Shown in pieces: positions 1 through 6,760 of a DNA stretch of 10,700 nt. Location: contig JACQOM010000022.1 in the NCBI GenBank assembly GCA_016202525.1, positions 1 to 10,700 of the forward strand, read 5' to 3'. Below the pieces are notes generated by a model. That model was not told where the DNA came from, ran no database searches, and was given only the letters and a program-made list of their open reading frames with translations. The position numbers were made by a program, and so were the translations under genes. The DNA comes from Chloroflexota bacterium. Its GTDB lineage: Bacteria > Chloroflexota > Dehalococcoidia > Dehalococcoidales > UBA2162. Each line of letters starts with the position of its first letter. The stretch's first letter is position 1.

Positions 1-1902
1 ATCACTGATTTCAACCTGGAGGTTATCTTCCTGAAACCTAAGCAGGAGACTTACACTAGTAGCATCAGCATGTTTACGGATATTGTTCAAGGCTTCCTGA
101 ACGACACGGTAAACAGCTATCTCGATACTCGACGGCAACCGAAGTGGCACTCCTACCTGACTGAAGGTACATTCCAGACCATCAGTATGCAATTCTTCCA
201 CACTCTGCCGCAGGGCATGAGTAAGCCCCAGCTCATCCAAAGCCGGCGGGCGCAGTCCGATTACTACACGGCGTAACTCTTTCAGGCTTTTACTAATAAT
301 ACCTTCCACACCAGCCAGTTCATTTCGGACTTTATCATTACCATTACTATTACTGGAAAGTACCTGATTACAGGTCTGAGCACCATAAGCGGCCGCTACC
401 AGCCACTGAGCAACGCTATCATGAAGGTCAACGGAAATTCTTTTCCGCTCCTCCTCCTGAGCCAGCACTGCCTGAGCCAGCAGCTGCTCGACCCTGAGCT
501 GCTGAACCTTAAGAGTATCCAGCATCCGGGCATTTTCTAAAGCGATAGCGGCTTCATTAGCCATCGCCATGAGCAGGTCTATTTCCTCGCCTGAATAGGG
601 AGCATCGGACTGCTTTCTACTTAAAGCCAGGATACCGATGAGGTTACCTTTGCTCCTTATCGGACAAAATAGCTCTAGCTTTAGAGAATCAAGCGCTAGA
701 CGCTCTGCCGCCCACAGACCTTTGAGTTGGGGAATAGTACCGATTGACTCTCGCCGGAGAGCCTTACCCTCACTGGTAAGCCAGGAAACAATCGGGCTAT
801 CACTGATAAGTCTCAGTTTAGGCAATGGTTCTTCCTTGTCTGCCTGCTCAACAAAGCGGGTATTGAAATCACTACTGGCAACCTCAGGTAACAACAGCAA
901 CGCCTTCTTAACATGCATCGCTTTTACTATCGGCTCCAGTATGCTTTGCGCCAGTTGACCCAGGTCGAGAACGTTGCTTATCTTGCCGGAGAAGCTGGGC
1001 AAAATCTGGCGGTAATCATAGGTCTCACGGTAGAAGAGCCGGTCAATCCATTTCTGTATCAAACTCCGCAAAGGATTGAAGACCACTGCCACTATCAGTG
1101 CCAGCAACACCACCAGCGCCAGGCTACTATAACCCATCACATTCTGAAAGAACGTCTGCAAGACAAAGATTAATAACAAATACAGCGCCGTAAAGAAAAC
1201 CGTCAGGCTGGAATAGACCAAGCCCTTTTGCATAACTCGCTTGAGATCGAGAAGCTGATATTTCTGGATGGCGTAGGCAATAATCAAGGCATTAGCCAGA
1301 CTGCCGATATGGTCCAGAGGAATTCCAGCGACAGCAGGGCTCATAATAAGATTGGTGCTGGAGAGCAACATTAAGACACTCCAGCCGGCGATTAAATACA
1401 TAGTCCTATTGCGCTCTATCGGGTCAATAGAGCTACGATATTTCCTGATAAGGAGATATAGTCCGACGCTAATAAAAACATAGGAAATAGCGCCGATAAA
1501 GTAGAGTGAAATGCCGAGGTCGTGGTACAGGACTCCTTTAAAAACATAAGCGTACCGGATAATATAACCACTGAGGCTGAGCACGGCCAGCGCCAGTACC
1601 AGACTATAACCAAGAGATATACTTACCCTGGCCGGTTTGTTGACGTAGACACAGATGAAATGGTAGTAGGTAATCAGAGTCCACACCAGGGCGATTACCA
1701 GCAACTCGTTCCAGAATAGTGCCTGCCCGGGAGAGGTGCTGACGTGGAGCATAAAGGAGGTAAAACTCCAGAGAGCGGCCACCGCCAGATAAAAGGCGAA
1801 TATCTTATTGATTCGCCTTTCAATGGAGGGTAATGTCAGGATAAGTAGGGCAATATAAGTGAGACAGGTAATCAGTGGAATTAACGCCCATATCGTCAAC
1901 AT
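1..1902 (-). CDS. Membrane sensor histidine kinase (multi-TM, GAF, HisKA_3, HATPase), partial at C-terminus
   Basis: Reading the minus strand from an ATG at 1902 gives 634 codons without a stop, ending at the left window edge, so the C-terminus is missing. Residues 1-280 hold about nine hydrophobic segments (for example 2-25, 41-60, 111-131, 263-282). A linker with IDRLFYRETYDYRQIL follows near 294-311. Residues about 312-458 look like a GAF domain, then a short coiled coil. The HisKA_3 motif is RISVDLHDSVAQWL with the predicted phospho-acceptor His494. The HATPase N box is QEALNNIRKHA at 602-612. The visible part ends in VEISD, just where the DxGxG ATP-lid box should start. This is the NarL/DesK class, which phosphorylates LuxR-type response regulators. 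The signal is unknown. GGTGA lies 4 nt before the ATG. No response regulator is visible; one could lie beyond the left edge. It is divergent from the osmolyte importer, so a regulatory link is possible but unproven. Confidence 0.9.
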   Translation of the reverse strand, partial: MLTIWALIPLITCLTYIALLILTLPSIERRINKIFAFYLAVAALWSFTSFMLHVSTSPGQALFWNELLVIALVWTLITYYHFICVYVNKPARVSISLGYSLVLALAVLSLSGYIIRYAYVFKGVLYHDLGISLYFIGAISYVFISVGLYLLIRKYRSSIDPIERNRTMYLIAGWSVLMLLSSTNLIMSPAVAGIPLDHIGSLANALIIAYAIQKYQLLDLKRVMQKGLVYSSLTVFFTALYLLLIFVLQTFFQNVMGYSSLALVVLLALIVAVVFNPLRSLIQKWIDRLFYRETYDYRQILPSFSGKISNVLDLGQLAQSILEPIVKAMHVKKALLLLPEVASSDFNTRFVEQADKEEPLPKLRLISDSPIVSWLTSEGKALRRESIGTIPQLKGLWAAERLALDSLKLELFCPIRSKGNLIGILALSRKQSDAPYSGEEIDLLMAMANEAAIALENARMLDTLKVQQLRVEQLLAQAVLAQEEERKRISVDLHDSVAQWLVAAAYGAQTCNQVLSSNSNGNDKVRNELAGVEGIISKSLKELRRVVIGLRPPALDELGLTHALRQSVEELHTDGLECTFSQVGVPLRLPSSIEIAVYRVVQEALNNIRKHADATSVSLLLRFQEDNLQVEISD

Positions 1903-1943
1903 AATTCACCCGAATAGAAATCACATTATGTTTCGTCACGCCA

Positions 1944-1972
1944 ATTATGGCTCATAGCTCTCGCCTTGTCAA
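1944..1972 (-). promoter_or_regulatory. Sigma70-type promoter for the histidine kinase gene
   Basis: On the minus strand, TTGACA (1972-1967) is followed by a 17-bp spacer and CATAAT (1949-1944), a 5/6 match to the -10 consensus. The start of transcription would be near 1937, leaving about 35 nt before the ATG at 1902. Seen by eye only. Confidence 0.6.
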
Positions 1973-1994
1973 CAATACCGATTGACACCAGTTC

Positions 1995-2024
1995 TTGACA
2001 ACAAAGAAACCTAAAAGCTAAACT
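1995..2024 (+). promoter_or_regulatory. Candidate promoter of the osmoprotectant importer operon
   Basis: TTGACA at 1995-2000 is a perfect -35 box. The best -10 is TAAACT at 2019-2024 (4/6), 18 bp away. This predicts a leader of about 95 nt before the first gene. A second TTGACA lies at 1982-1987 and forms an inverted repeat with TGTCAA at 1967-1972, the -35 of the divergent kinase promoter. The rest of the intergenic region (1903-2126) shows no convincing riboswitch or terminator. Confidence 0.5.
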
Positions 2025-2126
2025 TAAATCCATTCCCAGCTACCAGCACTGTAAATAGTAAAATTATCCTTCGGTTAATCTGAGCTACAAATAAACTAGC
2101 CTAAATCAAAAGAGGAGACAAGAAGT

Positions 2127-3071
2127 ATGAAGAAATTATTGAGCTTACTCGGACTTTTACTGGTCATAACGGTACTTCTGGCATCAAGCTGCGCCAGTCC
2201 GACCACCGGAGGTGAAACTGGCAAAGGCCCAATCACCGTCGGGTCCAAGATTGATACGGAAGGGTCACTGTTATCACAAATGATAATATTGATGCTCAGG
2301 GACCGGGGGTTTAAGGTTAACGACAAATCACAGTTCGGACCAACCCCGGTAGTACGCAAGGCTATCACCAGCGCCGAGCTTGACCTTTACCCTGAATATA
2401 CCGGAAACGGGGCTTTCTTCTTCAACGAAGCTGATTCAGATGTCTGGAAAGATGCACAAAAAGGCTACGATCGGGTGAAGAAGCTGGATAAAGAAGCCAA
2501 TGATATCGTCTGGTTGACACCGGCGCCGGCCAATAACACCTGGGCTATTGCCATAACCAAAACCCTGGCACAGAAAGAAAACCTAAAGACTCTGGGCGAT
2601 TTTGCCGCCTATGCCAAACGTGGCGGTCAGATAAAACTAATCGGCTCCGAGGAGTTCGTCAATAGCCCAGCCGCCCTGCCAGCATTCCAGAAGGCATACG
2701 GTTTCACTCTCCAAGAAAACCAGTTGCTCACGGTCTCAAGCGGTGATACGGCACAGACTGAGAAAGCGGCCTCCGAAGGCACCGGCGGAGTAAACGCCGC
2801 CATGGCTTACGGCACGGATGGTTCACTGAGTGCTTTCGGGCTGGTTGTCCTGGAAGACCCCAAGGGTGTGCAACCGGTCTACGAACCGGCACCGATTATA
2901 CGCGGGCAGGTTTTTAGCCGGTATCCTGAGATTGAGACTATCCTAGGACCGGTCTTCCGCACTCTCGACCTGGAGACTCTGCAAACACTTAATGCCAAAA
3001 TTGCCATCCAAGGCCAGAACCCGGCCGACGTCGCCGGCCAATACCTCAAGGCAAAAGGATTCCTGAAGTAG
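2127..3071 (+). CDS. yehZ: YehZ/OsmX-type osmoprotectant-binding lipoprotein of an ABC importer
   Basis: This is the extracytoplasmic substrate-binding protein of a quaternary-amine (glycine betaine-type) importer. It has 314 residues. Residues 1-21 are a signal peptide (KK, then a Leu-rich core) ending in ASSC, so Cys22 is the likely lipidated residue. The -3 position is Ala rather than the usual Leu. The OpuAC-type fold spans about 35-312. Typical family motifs are GSKIDTEG (39-46), DLYPEYTGNGAFFF (86-99), PAPANNTWAI (132-141), GGVNAAMAYGTDG (220-232) and a C-terminal TLQTLNAKI segment. The AFFF and PANNTW motifs match the YehZ/OsmF branch better than ProX or OpuCC. AGAGGAG at 2111-2117 is a good ribosome site 9 nt before the ATG. 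It heads a four-gene operon with both permeases and the ATPase. YehZ of E. coli binds betaine weakly, so the true ligand here is open. Confidence 0.93.
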   Translation: MKKLLSLLGLLLVITVLLASSCASPTTGGETGKGPITVGSKIDTEGSLLSQMIILMLRDRGFKVNDKSQFGPTPVVRKAITSAELDLYPEYTGNGAFFFNEADSDVWKDAQKGYDRVKKLDKEANDIVWLTPAPANNTWAIAITKTLAQKENLKTLGDFAAYAKRGGQIKLIGSEEFVNSPAALPAFQKAYGFTLQENQLLTVSSGDTAQTEKAASEGTGGVNAAMAYGTDGSLSAFGLVVLEDPKGVQPVYEPAPIIRGQVFSRYPEIETILGPVFRTLDLETLQTLNAKIAIQGQNPADVAGQYLKAKGFLK

Positions 3072-3096
3072 CAAACAGTCAAAATCGGGATAAGAG

Positions 3097-4278
3097 ATGA
3101 TTCACCGATTGGTCACTCGAGATAACGTGGCCATTACCGGGTCTGTTATCGGTCTCTCCTCGCTTATTTTCGGCTGGCTGACACTCAAGCCCAACCGACT
3201 TGCTGCCGGGACAAGCCTGAGTTTATGGGACGCTACCGGCTGGGGCGGTACCGCCATAATCTTTATCCTGTGGCTTATCTGTTTTATCCTCAGCCTGAGA
3301 GGCAAAGAGAAACGGCCTGCCGCCGCTCTCGGCATAAGCGCCAACCTGCTAATTATTATCACCCTGGCACTGGCCGGACTGATAGCCAGCCAGCTCCGGC
3401 AAGGGGAAACATCTTCCGCCCGGGTGGCACTGGATAGCGGCATCTGGTTTAGCCTGGCCGGGGCATATATGGTGATATTCGCCACCCGCCAGAGACTAAC
3501 CGATTGGCCTGTCTGGCGAAACCTCGTCTCATGGACCGGACTGAGCGTCATCGTGGTTATGCTAATTACCGGCTGGCTCCACGACCTGTCCATACTACAG
3601 GAATTCGCCGGGCGTCAAGAGCGCTTCGTCCAGGAACTGGTTCAGCATGTTATTCTCTTCAGCGGCAGCGTTACTGTGGGCGCATTGCTGGGTATCCCCC
3701 TCGGTATCTGGGCGGCACGAAGCAAGCGAGTAGCCGGCCCGGTATTCTTCATCACCGGCATCACTCAGACAATGCCCAGCCTGGCGCTTTTCGGCCTGCT
3801 TATTGCCCCGCTTTCTGCGCTGTCCTTCGCCTTCCCCATCCTGCGGGAATTCGGCATCCGCGGAGTAGGCGCTACGCCCGCCATTATTGCCCTCGTCATC
3901 TATTCCCTGCTGCCTATTGTCAGAAATACCTTCGTCAGTCTTAATCAGATTGACCCGGCAGCAATCGATGCCGGACTGGGCATGGGAATGAGCCGTTTTC
4001 AGCTATTCCGTCGGGTAGAGATACCTCTAGCCACTCCCCTGGTCCTGGAAGGAGTCAGAACGGCCTCCGTACAGGCAGTAGGCAATACGGCAGTAGCTGC
4101 ACTCATCGGGGCAGGGGGATTGGGCTGGTTTATTTTTCAGGGACTGGGACAAGCAGCCGCCGACCTCATTATCCTCGGTGCTATTCCCATAATCGTCATT
4201 GCCCTTTTAGTGGACACATTGATGCGGAACATCGTCAGTCTGGCGACACCTAAAGGACTGACCGGAGGCAATCAGTGA
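3097..4278 (+). CDS. yehY: YehY-type osmoprotectant ABC permease with extra N-terminal membrane region
   Basis: Inner-membrane permease subunit, 393 residues. Residues 1-165 hold about five hydrophobic segments (around 11-28, 50-67, 78-97, 114-130, 145-161) that simple OpuCB-like permeases lack. This long N-terminal part is also a feature of E. coli YehY. The permease domain proper (BPD_transp_1) covers about 180-380. It contains GALLGIPLGIWAARSK (195-210), TQTMPSLALFGLL (223-235) and the EAA coupling loop at about 288-312 (DAGLGMGMSRFQLFRR), which docks on the ATPase. The gene begins 25 nt after the binding-protein stop and ends in a 4-nt GTGA overlap with the ATPase start, so translation is probably coupled. 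It should pair with the second permease of the operon as a heterodimer. Family assignment is firm; the role of the N-terminal region is unknown. Confidence 0.92.
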   Translation: MIHRLVTRDNVAITGSVIGLSSLIFGWLTLKPNRLAAGTSLSLWDATGWGGTAIIFILWLICFILSLRGKEKRPAAALGISANLLIIITLALAGLIASQLRQGETSSARVALDSGIWFSLAGAYMVIFATRQRLTDWPVWRNLVSWTGLSVIVVMLITGWLHDLSILQEFAGRQERFVQELVQHVILFSGSVTVGALLGIPLGIWAARSKRVAGPVFFITGITQTMPSLALFGLLIAPLSALSFAFPILREFGIRGVGATPAIIALVIYSLLPIVRNTFVSLNQIDPAAIDAGLGMGMSRFQLFRRVEIPLATPLVLEGVRTASVQAVGNTAVAALIGAGGLGWFIFQGLGQAAADLIILGAIPIIVIALLVDTLMRNIVSLATPKGLTGGNQ

Positions 4279-5372
4279 TACGTTTGGAGGGGGTGACCAA
4301 GCGCTACGGAGAAACCATAGCCGTCAACGAACTTTCTCTCGAGGTCAATCAGGGCGAAGTTTGTGTGATGATTGGCCCTTCAGGCTGCGGCAAGACGACC
4401 ACCCTGCGGATGATTAACCGCCTCACCGAAGCCACCAGCGGGTACATCTTCGTGAACGGCCAGGAGACCAGCCAGGTTAAGCCGGAAAAGCTGCGCCAGT
4501 CTATCGGCTACGCCATCCAGAGCGTCGGCCTTTTCCCGCATCTGACAGTAGCCGCCAACATCGCCGTTGTTCCCGAGCTGCTGCACTGGGAGAAAAACCG
4601 CATTACCCGCCGCATCGAAGAGCTACTGGCGCTGGTCAACCTTAATCCGACGGAATACGCCGGCAAGTACCCGAACCAGCTCTCCGGTGGAGAAGCCCAG
4701 CGCATTGGCGTGGCCCGCGCTCTGGCTGCCAATCCACCGATTTTGTTGATGGATGAACCGTTTGGTGCCGTCGACCCCCTGACCCGGCAAAAACTCCAGT
4801 CCCAGTTTATTGGTATCCAGCAAAAGCTAAAAAAGACCATCATTCTGGTCACCCATGACCTCAACGAGGCTATCCGCCTGGCTGACCGCATCGCCATAAT
4901 GGAAGCGGGAAGGCTGGTGCAGTACGATACCCCGAAAGCCATACTCTCCCGGCCGGCCAACAAGTTCGTCCACGATTTCGTCGGCACCGACCGGGCATTG
5001 AAACGCCTATCCAGCATTGGCGTCCAGGGGTTTATTAAGCCCGCGCCTTCGGTCATGATAGACGCTTCCAACCAGGAGATAGCATCTGTAACCGGCTACC
5101 GCCGTTACGCCTGGGTGGTCGATAAGAACGGGCAGCTACTGGGCTGGGTGGACAGAACCAATCTTAATCAAGGGGCTTCTGTAAGTGAGGTAATGGTCCG
5201 GGGAGACATTGAGGAAATCGCCATTCTGAACAACGCTACCCTGCATGAAGCGTTGTCACGCATGCTGGGCCAGGGATTCAAAAGCATCCCGGTAGTCGAT
5301 GAAAATGGAAAATTTATCGGCGAGATAACACTAAGAGACGTCGAGGCGGTAACCGCCGAGGTGGAAAACTAA
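4275..5372 (+). CDS. yehX: YehX/OpuCA-type osmoprotectant ABC ATPase with C-terminal CBS region
   Basis: Cytoplasmic ATPase of the importer, 365 residues. Motifs seen are Walker A GPSGCGKTT (34-42), Q-loop Gln81, signature LSGGEAQR (135-142), Walker B ILLMDE (155-160), D-loop GAVD (163-166) and the switch His193 in LVTHD. The ATPase domain ends near residue 240. The tail, about 255-365, reads as a CBS pair: a first, degenerate unit (YAWVVDKNGQLLGWVD, near 279-294) and a clearer second one (TLHEALSRMLGQGFKSIPVV). CBS pairs in OpuA sense ionic strength in the cell, which suggests gating of transport, but that is inference. E. coli YehX is shorter (about 308 residues, from memory) and lacks this tail. 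The GTG start is fixed by GGAGG at 4264-4268, 6 nt upstream, and by the 4-nt overlap with the permease. Confidence 0.94.
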   Translation: MIRLEGVTKRYGETIAVNELSLEVNQGEVCVMIGPSGCGKTTTLRMINRLTEATSGYIFVNGQETSQVKPEKLRQSIGYAIQSVGLFPHLTVAANIAVVPELLHWEKNRITRRIEELLALVNLNPTEYAGKYPNQLSGGEAQRIGVARALAANPPILLMDEPFGAVDPLTRQKLQSQFIGIQQKLKKTIILVTHDLNEAIRLADRIAIMEAGRLVQYDTPKAILSRPANKFVHDFVGTDRALKRLSSIGVQGFIKPAPSVMIDASNQEIASVTGYRRYAWVVDKNGQLLGWVDRTNLNQGASVSEVMVRGDIEEIAILNNATLHEALSRMLGQGFKSIPVVDENGKFIGEITLRDVEAVTAEVEN

Positions 5373-5376
5373 CCAG

Positions 5377-6117
5377 ATGAAAAACCGGACGATAAAACGC
5401 TGGGTATTCTTGAGCATTCTGGTTGTGGTGTTCCTCTGGCTGATTAGCAACACACCATTATGGCAAATGGCCCTCAGTACCCTCTTCCCTCAAGAAACCC
5501 GGGTACTGCATCCACGCAGCCTGCCGGTGTTGGTCTGGGAACACGTTCAACTGGTCGTTATCTCCAGCAACATCACCACTATCGTCGGCGTACCGCTGGG
5601 AATATGGGTGACCCGTCCCGGCGGCAGGGATTTCTTACCGATAGTCAATGATATCACCTCGTTCGGTCAGACATTTCCGCCGGTAGCTGTTCTCGCCCTC
5701 ACCGTACCCATGCTCGGCTTCGGTTCTTTGCCCACAATAGTCGCCCTGTTTCTTTACGGGTTGCTCCCTATCGTCCGCAACACCATCGCCGGGCTACGTG
5801 CCGTACCTCCGGACGTTATCGATGCCGCTTCCGGCCTGGGGATGAACCGGTTACAGGTGCTATTGCGGATGGAAATCCCGCTGGCGGCACGAGTTATACT
5901 GGCCGGAGTACGAACATCGGTCATCATTAATATCGGCACCGCCATGATAGGCGCCGTTATCGGTGCCGGCGGCCTCGGTTCTCCCATCATCGCCGGGCTG
6001 GCACAGGACAATATCGCCTACATTATAGAAGGAGCCATGCCAGCGGCAATGCTGGCACTCATTGCCGACCAGTTCTGGGCAAACATCGAGAAAACCTTCG
6101 CTTACTCAATCCAGTAA
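5377..6117 (+). CDS. yehW: YehW-type osmoprotectant ABC permease
   Basis: Second permease subunit, 246 residues, about the usual length for YehW/OpuCB-type proteins. An N-terminal membrane helix (about 8-24) precedes the transport domain (about 50-235). The domain contains TTIVGVPLGIWVTR (67-80), SFGQTFPPVAVLAL (95-108) and LYGLLPIVRNTIAGL (126-140). The EAA coupling loop lies at about 147-170 (DAASGLGMNRLQVLLR), followed by IGAVIGAGGLGSPI. It lacks the long N-terminal membrane region of the first permease, so the complex is an asymmetric heterodimer. It starts 4 nt after the ATPase stop. GAGGTGG at 5358-5364 lies rather far upstream (12 nt), so coupling to ATPase translation probably helps. 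It is the last gene of the operon, and the terminator hairpin at 6180-6221 follows. Confidence 0.92.
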   Translation: MKNRTIKRWVFLSILVVVFLWLISNTPLWQMALSTLFPQETRVLHPRSLPVLVWEHVQLVVISSNITTIVGVPLGIWVTRPGGRDFLPIVNDITSFGQTFPPVAVLALTVPMLGFGSLPTIVALFLYGLLPIVRNTIAGLRAVPPDVIDAASGLGMNRLQVLLRMEIPLAARVILAGVRTSVIINIGTAMIGAVIGAGGLGSPIIAGLAQDNIAYIIEGAMPAAMLALIADQFWANIEKTFAYSIQ

Positions 6118-6179
6118 GTCCTTAATGGCACCAGAAATGCGGAAAACAAACCAGATTGCAGACACAGGAGATACAAAAA

Positions 6180-6221
6180 CTCCCCCACCGTTCACCTGGG
6201 AAAGCGAACGAAGCGGGGGAG
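6180..6221. terminator. Convergent transcription terminator hairpin
   Basis: CTCCCCC (6180-6186) pairs with GGGGGAG (6215-6221), and CGTTC (6189-6193) pairs with GAACG (6206-6210), with a small internal loop and a 12-nt loop. On the minus strand the stem is followed directly by TTTTTG, so it is a good intrinsic terminator for the zinc-ribbon gene. On the plus strand the following bases are CATTTAATT, a weaker U-tract, so stopping of the importer operon is less certain. The rest of 6118-6254 shows nothing else. Confidence 0.75.
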
Positions 6222-6254
6222 CATTTAATTAACTAGCCGGCTTGCTTTAACGCG

Positions 6255-6554
6255 TTATCGGTTTGTTCTGGTCTTAGCGTAGCATTCGCTGCAGTACACT
6301 GGCCTGCCTTCACGGGGCTCAAATGGTACTTCGGTTTTCTTGCCGCACTCAGCACATACCGCCGGGTACATTTGCCGCCGCGCTCCGACACCACCGTTAC
6401 CATAGCGGTCTGCCTTCCTGGATTGACGACAGGACGGGCAACGCTTGGGCTCATTAGTGTAGCCTTTGGAGGCAAAGAATTCCTGTTCACCAGCCGTGAA
6501 AACGAACTCTTGCCCGCAATCGGAACACTGGAGCGTTTTGTCTTCGAAACCCAC
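6255..6554 (-). CDS. Small double zinc-ribbon protein (CxxC-x17-CxxC family)
   Basis: A 99-residue protein with two four-cysteine zinc sites. The first is C10/C13 with C39/C42 and carries the FTAGEQEFFASKG segment typical of the 'probable zinc-ribbon' family. The second is C67/C70 and C88/C91 with exactly 17 residues between the pairs and the family motif VPFEPREGRPVYC. An Arg/Lys/Gly-rich linker (about 43-61: SRKADRYGNGGVGARR) joins them and could touch RNA or DNA. The start is GTG, supported by a perfect AGGAGGT at 6567-6561, 6 nt upstream, and by the expected N-terminus of the family. Such proteins are widespread in Chloroflexota, other uncultured phyla and archaea, with no proven function. 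A role in nucleic-acid binding is only inference. It is transcribed alone, opposite to both neighbouring operons. Confidence 0.9.
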   Translation of the reverse strand: MGFEDKTLQCSDCGQEFVFTAGEQEFFASKGYTNEPKRCPSCRQSRKADRYGNGGVGARRQMYPAVCAECGKKTEVPFEPREGRPVYCSECYAKTRTNR

Positions 6555-6560
6555 TGGACG

Positions 6561-6567
6561 ACCTCCT
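6561..6567 (-). promoter_or_regulatory. Strong ribosome binding site fixing a GTG start
   Basis: The minus strand reads AGGAGGT, a perfect Shine-Dalgarno, with 6 nt between it and the GTG at 6554. No in-frame ATG competes near this position. Confidence 0.85.
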
Positions 6568-6620
6568 AAAAAATGTTTCGGTAGAGTTAAGGTAACCCAC
6601 TACTTGGGGTAACTGTATAG

Positions 6621-6645
6621 GGTTTAACCAAGCTGTTGGATAACC
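6621..6645 (-). promoter_or_regulatory. Hairpin in the 5' leader of the zinc-ribbon mRNA
   Basis: On the minus strand GGTT-AT-CCAA-CAGC-TTGG-TTA-AACC folds into two 4-bp stems with an internal loop and a CAGC tetraloop. It lies within the predicted leader of about 105 nt. The same leader also holds several GGTAAC/GGTTAA/GGATAACC-like words. A regulatory role is possible but unproven. Confidence 0.4.
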
Positions 6646-6666
6646 TAAACTTAACCACCAGCCCGC

Positions 6667-6696
6667 ATTATACATACTTTGTAAAAGCCCTGTCAA
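6667..6696 (-). promoter_or_regulatory. Consensus sigma70 promoter for the zinc-ribbon gene
   Basis: On the minus strand, TTGACA (6696-6691), an 18-bp spacer and a perfect TATAAT (6672-6667). Both boxes are full matches. Transcription should start near 6660, giving a leader of about 105 nt before the GTG start. Confidence 0.75.
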
Positions 6697-6719
6697 CAAG
6701 CGGGCCATAGCCCGCAATC

Positions 6720-6748
6720 TTGACAACCTACTCTGGTCTCACTAGACT
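6720..6748 (+). promoter_or_regulatory. Promoter of the CoA-ligase operon, close to the start codon
   Basis: TTGACA at 6720-6725, a 17-bp spacer and TAGACT at 6743-6748 (4/6 of TATAAT). The predicted transcription start is about 6755, only some 6 nt before the ATG at 6761. This would give a nearly leaderless mRNA for the first gene. Confidence 0.55.
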
Positions 6749-6760
6749 TTACACGGAAAA

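Noticed and set aside
638..1173. Plus-strand reading frames of 106 and 86 residues
   Set aside because: They lie antisense to the sensor kinase, whose frame is continuous with clear GAF and kinase motifs. They show no recognisable domain and no good ribosome site.
1967..2004. TGTCAA/TTGACA repeats as a phage or transposon end
   Set aside because: The hexamers are explained as -35 boxes of the two divergent promoters. There is no transposase, target duplication or long inverted repeat nearby.
2031..2126. Possible riboswitch in the importer leader
   Set aside because: Only a 4-bp GCTA/TAGC pairing could be found by eye, with no terminator or known aptamer core.
3102..3944. Long alternative frames inside the first permease gene
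   Set aside because: They are shadows in G+C-rich coding DNA. Their products are Arg/Pro-rich without domains, while the permease frame has membrane helices and an EAA loop.
6233..6490. Second minus-strand frame of 85 residues overlapping the zinc-ribbon gene
   Set aside because: It has no family motif and covers the same bases as the zinc-ribbon gene, which has ten or so conserved family residues, a strong ribosome site and a consensus promoter.
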